DNA of 64,000 nucleotides from Roseateles violae (GTDB lineage Bacteria > Pseudomonadota > Gammaproteobacteria > Burkholderiales > Burkholderiaceae_C). Made by a program: the position numbers and the translations under genes. Shown piece by piece: positions 8,770-15,945 of this stretch (positions are counted from its first letter, which is position 1; each line of letters opens with the position of its first letter). Where the stretch lies: contig NZ_JAUHHC010000003.1 of assembly GCF_030410485.1 (NCBI RefSeq), positions 62,001 to 126,000 on the forward strand, given 5' to 3'. A model generated the notes under the pieces. It saw only the letters and a program-made list of their open reading frames with translations. It was not told where the DNA came from and did not search any database.

Positions 8770-9828
8770 TCACTGCGCCGGATCGCGGATCTCCCAGCGG
8801 ATGCGGTCGATCTCGGCCAGCAGCTCCGGGCTCAGCCGGCGGCCGAAGGCGGCGATGTTCTCGTCCAGCTGCGCGCGATCGGTGATGCCGATGATGGTGC
8901 TGGCGGTCAGCCAGCGGCCGTCGACCCAGGCCAGCGCCATCGCGGCCGGCGTCAGGCCATGGTCGCGCGCCAGCTGGTTGTAGCGGCGCGCGGCGGCCAG
9001 GGTCTCGGGCCGCGCCCAGCGCTGCTTCTTCATCGATTCGAACAACGACAGCCGCCCCGGCCGCGCCGGATCGGCCAGACCCAGTGCGTCGTACTTACCG
9101 CTGAGCGTACCGAAGCCCAGCGGCGAATAGGCCAGCAGCGAGACCTGGTGGCGGTGCAGCGCCTCGTCCAGGCCGTTGTCGGGCACGCGGTTGACGAGGC
9201 TGTAGGCGTTCTGCACCGAGACGATGCGCGGCAGCCCCTGCTGCTCGGCCAGGCGCACGAACTCGGCCACGCCATAGGGCGTCTCGTTGGACAGGCCGAT
9301 ATGGCGGACCTTGCCGGCCTCGACCAGGCGGGCCAGCGCCTGCAGCTGTTCCTCGATCGGCGTCACTGCCTGCTCCCTGGCCGGATCGAAGTACTGGCCG
9401 CCGAACATCGGCACATGGCGGTTCGGCCAGTGGATCTGGTACAGGTCAATGAAGTCGGTGCGCAGCCGGCGCAGGCTGTCCTCGCAGGCGGCGATGATGT
9501 CGGCCGCGCGCAGGTCGGCGCTGCCCGCGCGTATCCAGTCATAGCCGCGCGAGGGGCCGCTGACCTTGCTGGCCAGCACCAGCTGCTCGCGCCGGCCCGG
9601 GCGGGCGGCCAGCCAGCGGCCGATCAGCGCCTCGGTCTCGCCGAAGGTCGCCGAGCGCGCCGGCACCGGGTACATCTCGGCCGTGTCGATGAAGTTGATG
9701 CCGCTGGCCACCGCGTGATCGAGCAGGGCCTGCGTCGCCGCCTCGTCGACCTGCTCGCCAAAGGTCATCGTGCCCAGGCAGATGCGGCTGACGCGCAGCG
9801 CCGAGCGCCCCAGGGTTGTGAATTCCAT
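8770..9828 (-). CDS. Aldo/keto reductase (Tas/YhdN-like)
   Basis: The 352-residue protein is an NADPH-dependent aldo/keto reductase. The catalytic tetrad is visible: D and Y in FIDTAEMYPVP (near 37-47), K in VLASKVSGPS, and H in IYQIHWPNRH. It starts MEFTTLGRSALRVSRICLGT at ATG 9828, behind a GGAGA site. A longer frame to 9927 has no such signal. Members similar to E. coli Tas act on ketones or aldehydes of unknown identity. The gene is divergent from the DUF2975 gene, with an AT-rich intergenic region. Confidence 0.88.
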   Translation of the reverse strand: MEFTTLGRSALRVSRICLGTMTFGEQVDEAATQALLDHAVASGINFIDTAEMYPVPARSATFGETEALIGRWLAARPGRREQLVLASKVSGPSRGYDWIRAGSADLRAADIIAACEDSLRRLRTDFIDLYQIHWPNRHVPMFGGQYFDPAREQAVTPIEEQLQALARLVEAGKVRHIGLSNETPYGVAEFVRLAEQQGLPRIVSVQNAYSLVNRVPDNGLDEALHRHQVSLLAYSPLGFGTLSGKYDALGLADPARPGRLSLFESMKKQRWARPETLAAARRYNQLARDHGLTPAAMALAWVDGRWLTASTIIGITDRAQLDENIAAFGRRLSPELLAEIDRIRWEIRDPAQ

Positions 9829-9932
9829 GCTTGTGTTCTCCGGGCCCCGCGCGCGAAGCCCCACTGTTTTTGTCCGGCCGCCAGTGTGCCGGAAGCCGCC
9901 TCGGCCGTCCGATGCTCGGGCAAACATTGCGC

Positions 9933-9961
9933 TTTACATCTATTTTTTATTGTTTTACATT
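9933..9961 (+). promoter_or_regulatory. Candidate sigma-70 promoter for the DUF2975/Xre unit
   Basis: TTTACA (9933-9938) and TACATT (9956-9961) are separated by 17 bp inside a very AT-rich stretch, which stands out in this GC-rich DNA. It lies just upstream of the DUF2975 start. Confidence 0.5.
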
Positions 9962-9983
9962 AATTTTTCAAGAACCGAGGAAA

Positions 9984-10550
9984 GTGCAGTCCGTGTCCAG
10001 CAGCAACCCCCTCATCGATCCCGCCGGCCTGCAGCGCATCCGGCGTCTGGCCTGGCTGGTGCGGCTGCTGAGCCTCGTCGGCGTGGCCGGCGTGCTGCTG
10101 CTGCCGCTGCTGTTCTGGAGCCAGCCCGACTGGGTGGCCAGCGTGGCACGCAGGGAATGGGGGCTGACGACCCTGCAGCTGGACGGCGGCGCCCGGCTCG
10201 GTGGCCTGGCCGCCACGGCGCTGCCGGCCGGCTGCGCGCTGGCCGCGATCTGGCAGATCTGGCGTCTGTTCGGCTGCTATGGGCGCGGCGAGCTGCTGGC
10301 ACCGCGGCCGGCCCGCCATCTGCACCGGCTGGGCCTGGCCCTGGTCGCCTTGGCCTTCGCGATGCCGGTCGCCCACACGCTGAATGTGCTGGCCCTGACC
10401 CTGGGCAATCCGCCCGGGCAGCGCATGCTGACCTTCGGCCTGTCGTCCATGCACTACCTCAGCCTGCTGTTCGGCCTGATGCTGCTGGCCCTCGCCGCGG
10501 TGATGCAGGAAGCGGCGCGCGTCGCCGACGAGAACGCGGAATTCATCTAA
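9984..10550 (+). CDS. DUF2975 membrane protein
   Basis: The protein is about 188 residues with four predicted membrane segments (LAWLVRLLSLVGVAGVLLLP; LGGLAATALPAGCALAAIW; LGLALVALAFAMPVAH; YLSLLFGLMLLALAAV). The RLFGCYGRGELLAPR segment between the second and third segments is typical of DUF2975. GTG 9984 follows GAGG closely; a second in-frame GTG at 9993 is an alternative. DUF2975 proteins are very often encoded next to a small Xre-type regulator, as here (3-bp gap). Their biochemical role is not established. Confidence 0.75.
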   Translation: MQSVSSSNPLIDPAGLQRIRRLAWLVRLLSLVGVAGVLLLPLLFWSQPDWVASVARREWGLTTLQLDGGARLGGLAATALPAGCALAAIWQIWRLFGCYGRGELLAPRPARHLHRLGLALVALAFAMPVAHTLNVLALTLGNPPGQRMLTFGLSSMHYLSLLFGLMLLALAAVMQEAARVADENAEFI

Positions 10551-10553
10551 GCC

Positions 10554-10796
10554 ATGCCCATCGTCGTCACCCTCGATGTGATGCTGGCGCGGCGCAAGAT
10601 GCGCTCGCGCGAGCTGGCCGAGCGCATCGGCATCAGCGAGCCGAATCTCTCGCTGCTGAAATCGGGCAAGGTGCGGGGCATCCGCTTCGAAACCCTGGCC
10701 CGCATCTGCGCGGTGCTGCAATGCCAGCCCGGCGATCTGCTCGGTTTCGAGCCGGGGCCGGAGCCGGCGGGGGACGAGGCCGATGGCGATGCCTAG
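10554..10796 (+). CDS. Small Xre-family (Cro/CI) transcriptional regulator
   Basis: The 80-residue protein is nearly all one helix-turn-helix domain: LDVMLARRKMRSRELAERIGISEPNLSLLKSGKVRGIRFETLARICAVLQCQPGDLL, the YozG-like subgroup found with DUF2975 proteins. It starts three bases after the DUF2975 stop and overlaps the next gene by 14 bp, so the three genes probably share one transcript. It may control its own operon. The acidic tail after residue 65 is low complexity. Confidence 0.85.
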   Translation: MPIVVTLDVMLARRKMRSRELAERIGISEPNLSLLKSGKVRGIRFETLARICAVLQCQPGDLLGFEPGPEPAGDEADGDA

Positions 10797-11352
10797 GCCG
10801 GGCCGCGCGCTGCTCTTCCTGCTGCTGGCGCTGCTGCATCTGGGCCTGGGCTGGGCGCTGCTGGGACGAGCGCGGCCCGCCGCGCCGCAGCCGATGGCGC
10901 GTGGCGCTGAATTGCGGCTGATCGCGCAGCCGGCGCTGCGGCCGGCGCTGAGCAGCACGGCCCCGGCGCGGCCGGCGCCGGGCCCAACGCCGGTTCGGCG
11001 GCTGGACCGCGCGCCGCCGCCGACCGCGCCGGTCACGAACGAGGCCGAAGCGCCTGCGCCGCAGGCGATCACCCTGCCGCCGCCAGCGCCACCGCGCGGC
11101 GAATCGCTGCTGAACAGCGAGGCGACCCGGCGCGCGCTGCGCGAGGCCGCGCGCGCACCGCTGCTGTCCGAGCGCGCCGCCTCGGCCATGGGCGACGGCG
11201 CGCCGCTGCGGCCCGAGGAGAAGCTGGGCCGCCAGGTGCAGCAGGCCGCGACGACCGATTGCCTGAAGGGCGAGTTCGCCGGCGCCGGCATGGGCCTCTT
11301 GAGCCTGCCCTTCTGGGCACTGGCCGAGGCGCGCGGCAAATGCCGGCGCTGA
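10783..11352 (+). CDS. Proline-rich membrane-anchored protein, function unknown
   Basis: The 189-residue protein has one N-terminal membrane segment (RALLFLLLALLHLGLGWALL, about 8-27), a long Pro/Ala-rich linker (about 30-105), and a short conserved-looking end with two cysteines (TTDCLKGEFAGAGMGLLSLP and GKCRR). The architecture recalls TonB-like or periplasm-spanning linkers, but no TonB C-terminal domain is seen. The start overlaps the Xre gene by 14 bp; an in-frame ATG at 10789 is also possible. Confidence 0.65.
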   Translation: MAMPRPGRALLFLLLALLHLGLGWALLGRARPAAPQPMARGAELRLIAQPALRPALSSTAPARPAPGPTPVRRLDRAPPPTAPVTNEAEAPAPQAITLPPPAPPRGESLLNSEATRRALREAARAPLLSERAASAMGDGAPLRPEEKLGRQVQQAATTDCLKGEFAGAGMGLLSLPFWALAEARGKCRR

Positions 11353-11384
11353 GGGACGGGATGAAGAAGCAAAGAAGGAAACCG

Positions 11385-12134
11385 ATGGATCACCGATACC
11401 TGCTCGCCTGCGCGCTGCTGGCGACGCTGCCCGCCCATGCCGCCGATGCGCCGCCCGCCGTCGAGCAGCTCGACACCGTCAGCGTGTCCGGCCTGCGGCG
11501 CGATGCCGGCCTGATTCCCTACGGCCGCATCAACGAGCTGCTGCAGGGCCTGCAGACCCATGGCCAGGGCCTGTTCCGCATGGAGTTCCGGCTCAAGACC
11601 AGCGATCCGGCCCGGCCGCTGCCTCCAACCAAGCTGGCCATCCAGCACGAGGAGCAGTACATCGCGATCCCGGTACAGGCGGACGGGCTGTTCGAGCTGC
11701 CCATCCTGCCGCAGCAGCAGGCCAAGGAGGCCGATCTGGCGATCAACCAGCCCAAGGGCAGCATGGCGGTCCAGGGCACGCTGCTGCTGACGAGCAAGCC
11801 GAGCGAACTCGATATGGCGACCGTGCGCCGCATCATGGCCGTCGCCGGCAAGCTGCGCAGCGAGCTGCTGCCCTGGTATCTGCGCTGGCTGTTCCCGCAG
11901 ATCGAGGGCGTGCGCGTCTGCAGCGCCGAGCCGGCCTGGCAGCTGCAATGGCAGGAACAGGGCCAGCTCCTCGGCCTGCCGCTGACGGCCGATGCCAAGG
12001 ACCGCGATCCGGACACCCCCAAGGGCGCCGCCAGCAAGCCCTGCGCAACGCTGACCGGCGAGGAGCGCTGGCCCGATGCGGCCCGGCTGGTGGCGCCGAC
12101 CGACGCGAAGCTCAGCGTGCGGCTGCGGAAATAG
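11385..12134 (+). CDS. Exported protein of unknown function
   Basis: The product is about 249 residues with a signal peptide (MDHRYLLACALLATLPAHA). ATG 11385 has an AAGGA site five to six bases upstream. An in-frame ATG at 11361 would add eight basic residues and cannot be excluded. The body contains LDTVSVSGLRRDAGLIPYGRIN, which recalls the start of TonB-dependent receptors, but the protein is far too short for a barrel and the rest does not match one. The last genes of the unit run with it on the same strand, and its end lies four bases from the convergent acyl-CoA synthetase. Confidence 0.65.
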   Translation: MDHRYLLACALLATLPAHAADAPPAVEQLDTVSVSGLRRDAGLIPYGRINELLQGLQTHGQGLFRMEFRLKTSDPARPLPPTKLAIQHEEQYIAIPVQADGLFELPILPQQQAKEADLAINQPKGSMAVQGTLLLTSKPSELDMATVRRIMAVAGKLRSELLPWYLRWLFPQIEGVRVCSAEPAWQLQWQEQGQLLGLPLTADAKDRDPDTPKGAASKPCATLTGEERWPDAARLVAPTDAKLSVRLRK

Positions 12135-12138
12135 ACAG

Positions 12139-13947
12139 CTAGGCCAGCACGCCGCGCGCGCGGGCGCGCTCTTCCTCCTGCAGGCGCAGCACGCGGCGCT
12201 GCAGCTTGCCGGTGGTCGTCATCGGCAGGGCCTCGATGAACTCGATCTCCTTCGGGTACTCGTAGGGTGCCAGCCGGTCCTTCACATGGGCCTGCAGCTC
12301 GGCCACCAGCGCCTTCGTGCCCTCGAAGCCGGGCGCCAGCACGATATAGGCCTTGACCAGGGCGCCACGCTCGGCATCGGGCTTGGGCACGACGGCCGCA
12401 TTGGCGACCGCCGCATGCTTGATCAGGCAGTTCTCGATCTCGCTGGGGCCGATGCGGTAGCCGGCCGCCTTGAACACATCGTCGCTGCGGCCCTGGTACC
12501 AGAGATAGCCGTCGGTGTCCTGCACCGCCATATCGCCGGTGCGGCACCAGCTGTCCGGCAAGGCGCCGGGCAGCCCCAAGCCTTGCTCACCCCCTTGGGG
12601 GGCGGCAAGCGCCTGCGCTTGCCCGGGGGCCTGGCCCGGATCGCCGCTGAACTTGGCGCGCGTCGCGTCGGGCCGGTTCCAGTAGCCGAGGAAGAAGATC
12701 GGATCGGGCGCGCCATGCACATCGCGGCGGTGCACGGCCACGTCGCCGGCCACGCCCGGGGGACAGGGCTTGCCCTCGTCGTCGATGACGGCGACGCGAT
12801 GGCCCGGGTAGGCGCGGCCCATGCTGCCCGGCCGCGCCGGCCAGAGCCGGCTGCAGTTGCCGACGATGTAGTTGATCTCGGTCTGGCCGAACATCTCGTT
12901 GACCGTGATGCCCAGTTCCTGCTCGCAATAGGCAAACACCGCGTCGCCGACCGCCTCGCCGGCGCTCATGATGGCCTGCAGCCTCAGGGTCGGGTATTGC
13001 TCGCGCGGCCGCGGCAGCGCCTTCATCATCGCCTTCAGCGCGGTCGGGAACAGAAAGCTGTGCGTGACGCCATGGCTCTGCATCAGCTCGAAGGCCTTGT
13101 CCGGCGCGAAGCGGCCCTGGTAGGCGACGATGGGCCGGCCGAAGTACAGGGTCGGCAGCAGGGCATCCATCAGGCCGCCGGTCCAGGCCCAGTCGGCCGG
13201 GCTCCAGAACACCGCCTCGCTGGGCTTGCCGGGATCGAAGGGATCGAAGCCGAACCAGTTCTGGCTGGCGACGAAGCCGCTCAGATTGCCGATCAGCGCC
13301 CGCTGCGGCAGCAGCGCGCCCTTGGGGGGGCCGGTCGTGCCGCTGGTGTAGATCAGGATCGCCGCCTCCTCGGCCTTGGTCTTGACCGCGGTGAAGCGCG
13401 CATCCTCGGCCTGCAGCGCGGCCATCCAGCCGATCTCGTCCTCGCCCTCGGCGCCGCATTCGCCGACGACGATCAGCCGCCGCAGCGCCGGGCAGCGCTC
13501 GCGCACGCCGCGCAAGGCCGGGAGCGCCGCACACTCGACCAGGGCCAGCACCGCGCCGCTGTCCTGCAGCCGGTATTCGAGCGCCTCCGGGCCGAACAGC
13601 ATCGACAAGGGCATCGCGACGGCGCCGAGCTGCTGGATCGCGATATGGGCGACGGCCGTCTCGAAGCGCTGCGGCAGCACGATGGCGACCCGATCGCCGC
13701 GCTGCACGCCCTGGCGGCGCAAGGCATTGGAGAGCCGGTTGGCAGCGCGCTGCAGCTGGCCGTAGCTGTAGTGTGCGCGGCAGCCGCTGTCGCTCTCGAA
13801 GGCGATCGCCAGTGCATCGGGCCGCTCATGCGCCCAGCGGCCGCAGCAAACCTCGGCGATATTGAATTCGGCTGGCACCTGCCAGCGGAAGGCCGCGTGC
13901 AGGGCCGCGTAGACATCCTCGGTACCGCCAGCTTCTTGCAGCGCCAT
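12139..13947 (-). CDS. Acetyl/acyl-CoA synthetase (AMP-binding) with a 29-residue insertion
   Basis: The 602-residue ANL-superfamily enzyme activates a carboxylic acid with ATP and CoA. Motifs present are ILIYTSGTTGPPKGAL (about 197-212, P-loop), MFGQTEINYIVGN (about 352-364), YLWYQGRSDDVFKAAGYRIG (about 481-500, hinge) and TTTGKLQRR (about 577-585, catalytic lysine). Close relatives run directly from the AKFSGD-type segment to WCRTGD. Here residues about 437-465 (Gly/Ala/Gln/Pro-rich) interrupt that region and coincide with a palindromic DNA element. The family remains readable on both sides, so the frame is intact. Substrate chain length cannot be told. Confidence 0.88.
   Translation of the reverse strand: MALQEAGGTEDVYAALHAAFRWQVPAEFNIAEVCCGRWAHERPDALAIAFESDSGCRAHYSYGQLQRAANRLSNALRRQGVQRGDRVAIVLPQRFETAVAHIAIQQLGAVAMPLSMLFGPEALEYRLQDSGAVLALVECAALPALRGVRERCPALRRLIVVGECGAEGEDEIGWMAALQAEDARFTAVKTKAEEAAILIYTSGTTGPPKGALLPQRALIGNLSGFVASQNWFGFDPFDPGKPSEAVFWSPADWAWTGGLMDALLPTLYFGRPIVAYQGRFAPDKAFELMQSHGVTHSFLFPTALKAMMKALPRPREQYPTLRLQAIMSAGEAVGDAVFAYCEQELGITVNEMFGQTEINYIVGNCSRLWPARPGSMGRAYPGHRVAVIDDEGKPCPPGVAGDVAVHRRDVHGAPDPIFFLGYWNRPDATRAKFSGDPGQAPGQAQALAAPQGGEQGLGLPGALPDSWCRTGDMAVQDTDGYLWYQGRSDDVFKAAGYRIGPSEIENCLIKHAAVANAAVVPKPDAERGALVKAYIVLAPGFEGTKALVAELQAHVKDRLAPYEYPKEIEFIEALPMTTTGKLQRRVLRLQEEERARARGVLA
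12553..12639. repeat. In-frame 87-bp palindromic (REP-like) insertion inside the acyl-CoA synthetase gene
   Basis: The segment contains CCCCCTTGGGGGG (12590-12602) and a perfect hairpin GGCAAGCG-CCTG-CGCTTGCC (12604-12623). It encodes residues about 437-465 of the synthetase, which have no counterpart in the conserved family core. It has the look of an intergenic palindromic repeat that landed in a coding region and kept the frame. Confidence 0.65.
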
Positions 13948-14046
13948 CGGGCCGCTCCTCGCTCATCGCTCTATGGGACCGAACATCCTAGCCAGCGCCC
14001 TGCCCGGCGGCCTCATGGATTCCCCGCACATTTCTAGAATGCGCGG

Positions 14047-14394
14047 ATGATCCAGATCTATCACAACCCGCGCTGCTCGAAGTCGCGCGAAACGCTGGCC
14101 CTGCTGCAGGCGCGCGGCCTCGAGCCGGAAGTCATCGACTACCTGCAGACGCCGCCCAGCGTCGAGCGGCTGCTGGAACTGCAGCGACGCTTGCGCCGGC
14201 CGGCGCGCGAGATGCTGCGCAGCGGCGAGGAGACCTACGCGGAGCTGGGCCTGGACGAGCCGGCGCTCGACGAGGCTGCGCTGCTGGCCGCCGTCGCGGC
14301 CCATCCGGTCCTCTTGCAGCGCCCCATCGTCGTGAACGGCGATCGCGCGGTGATCGCCCGGCCGTCGGAGCTGGCGCTGACGGTGCTGGACTAA
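14047..14394 (+). CDS. arsC: ArsC-family arsenate reductase (glutaredoxin type)
   Basis: The 115-residue protein has the ArsC start MIQIYHNPRCSKSRETL, with the single catalytic cysteine (residue 10) followed by SKSR, then VIDYLQTPPS, and the RPIVVNGDRAVIARPSE segment that carries substrate-binding arginines. It reduces arsenate to arsenite using glutathione and glutaredoxin. No ars regulator or efflux gene is adjacent, so it may be the housekeeping type. Its stop overlaps the convergent GNAT gene by four bases. Confidence 0.9.
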   Translation: MIQIYHNPRCSKSRETLALLQARGLEPEVIDYLQTPPSVERLLELQRRLRRPAREMLRSGEETYAELGLDEPALDEAALLAAVAAHPVLLQRPIVVNGDRAVIARPSELALTVLD

Positions 14395-14891
14395 GCCTTG
14401 GCCTTGTAGGCCGCCAGCGCCTCGCCGGTCAGCCGGCAGATCCGCCATTCGGGCAGCACGCTGGCGCCCATCTTCTCGTAGAAGCGGATCGCGTCCTCGT
14501 TCCAGTCGAGCACGCTCCATTCGAAGCGGCCGTAGTCGCGCTCGACGGCGATCTCGGCCAGGCGCGTCAAGAGCAGCTTGCCCAGGCCCGAGCGGCGATG
14601 CGCCGGCCGCACGTAAAGGTCTTCCAGGTACAGGCCCGGCCTGGCCAGGAAGGTGCTGAAGTTGGTGAAGAAGAGCGCGAAGGCGATCACCTCGCGCGAG
14701 CCGTCGTCCTCGCCCACCTCGCCGACCAGTGCCTCGACCACCGGCCTGGGGCCGAACAGATGCGGCGCCAGCTTCTCCGGCGTCAGCTGCAGCAGATGAG
14801 TGAGGTTCTCGAACTCGGCAAGTTCCGCTATCAGGCCGGCGATGGCCGGCACATCGCGCGGCTCGGCCGCCCTCAAGGTGTAGGTGCTCAT
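14391..14891 (-). CDS. GNAT-family N-acetyltransferase
   Basis: The 166-residue protein has the GNAT acetyl-CoA site (LYLEDLYVRPAHRRSGLGKLLL, about 88-109, with the Q/RxxGxG/A-type RRSGLG loop) and the C-terminal NEDAIRFYEKMGA motif (about 131-143). It is similar to the diamine/spermine acetyltransferase-like subgroup (FFTNFSTFLARPGLYLEDLYV), but the substrate is not certain. ATG 14891 is chosen because it gives the standard start MSTYTLRAAEPRDVPAI. The open frame runs further upstream without homology. Confidence 0.85.
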   Translation of the reverse strand: MSTYTLRAAEPRDVPAIAGLIAELAEFENLTHLLQLTPEKLAPHLFGPRPVVEALVGEVGEDDGSREVIAFALFFTNFSTFLARPGLYLEDLYVRPAHRRSGLGKLLLTRLAEIAVERDYGRFEWSVLDWNEDAIRFYEKMGASVLPEWRICRLTGEALAAYKAKA

Positions 14892-14966
14892 GGCCGGGCA
14901 TTGTGCCTGCCGGCGCTGTCGCCGCGCCGACAGCGCGAACCCGGCGCATCGCCTACATTGGGGCGC

Positions 14967-15890
14967 ATGAACGACACCGCCTCCGCCTACCAGCCGCGCC
15001 GCCGGCATCGCAGCGACTTCCTGAGGCTGCGCGGCCTGCGCCACCATCTGCTGCACTGGGGCGAGCAGCTGAAACCGACACCGGAGCGGCCGCTGCTGGT
15101 GATGGTGCATGGCTGGATGGATGTCGGCGCCTCCTTCCAGTTCGTCGTCGACGCGCTGCGCGAGGAGCGGACCATCGTCGCGCTGGACTGGCGCGGCTTC
15201 GGCCTCAGCGACAACAGCGGCAGCGACAGCTACTGGTTCCCCGACTATCTGGGCGATCTCGATGCGCTGCTGGACGCCCTGAGCCCCGAGGCACCGGTCG
15301 ACCTGCTGGGTCACAGCATGGGCGGCAATGTGGTGATGAGCTATGCGGGCGTGCGCCCGCAGCGCATCCGCCGCCTGATCAATCTGGAGGGCTTCGGCCT
15401 GCCGGAGACGATCCCCGAAATGGCGCCCAAGCGCCTGGCCGACTGGCTGGACGAGCTAAAGACGCCGCAGCAGCTGAAGCCCTATGCGAGCCTGGCGGCC
15501 GTCGCCGAACGGCTGATGAAGACCAACCCGCGCCTGTCGCCGGCCAAGGCGCAGTGGCTGGCGCCGCACTGGTCGCGCGAGGACGAGAACGGCCAGTGGA
15601 TCATCCTCGGTGACCCGGCCCACAAGCGCGCCAATCCCATCCTCTACCGCAAGGCCGAGATCCTCGCCTGCTGGCAGCGCATCGCCGCGCCGGTGCTGTG
15701 GGTGGAGGGCGACAGCACCGACATCACCAAATGGTGGGGCAACCGCTATCCGCGCGCGGACTTCGAGGCGCGGCTGGCCGTCGTGCCCGATCTGCAGCGT
15801 CACACGCTCAGCGAAGCGGGCCATATGCTCCATCACGACCAACCGGAAGCGCTGGCGGCGGCGATCGAGGGATTCTTGGGAGCGGCCTGA
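14967..15890 (+). CDS. Alpha/beta-fold hydrolase
   Basis: The 307-residue protein has the alpha/beta hydrolase layout: VMVHGWMDVGASFQ (about 46-59, oxyanion region), LDWRGFGLSDNSG, nucleophile elbow LGHSMGGNVV (about 112-121, Ser), WVEGDSTDI for the acid region, and AGHMLHHDQPE with the catalytic His near the end. It is cytoplasmic, since no signal peptide is seen. Substrate unknown; the layout fits small ester hydrolases. Confidence 0.85.
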   Translation: MNDTASAYQPRRRHRSDFLRLRGLRHHLLHWGEQLKPTPERPLLVMVHGWMDVGASFQFVVDALREERTIVALDWRGFGLSDNSGSDSYWFPDYLGDLDALLDALSPEAPVDLLGHSMGGNVVMSYAGVRPQRIRRLINLEGFGLPETIPEMAPKRLADWLDELKTPQQLKPYASLAAVAERLMKTNPRLSPAKAQWLAPHWSREDENGQWIILGDPAHKRANPILYRKAEILACWQRIAAPVLWVEGDSTDITKWWGNRYPRADFEARLAVVPDLQRHTLSEAGHMLHHDQPEALAAAIEGFLGAA

Positions 15891-15945
15891 GCGTCGCGGC
15901 ACGCTACCCTCGCCGGCCAGAAAAAAGGCCAGGGAGGGCCAGCTG

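Noticed and set aside
11385..12134. TonB-dependent receptor fragment
   Set aside because: Only a short N-terminal phrase (LDTVSVSG) resembles one; the rest does not look like plug or barrel, and the gene has its own signal peptide and ribosome site.
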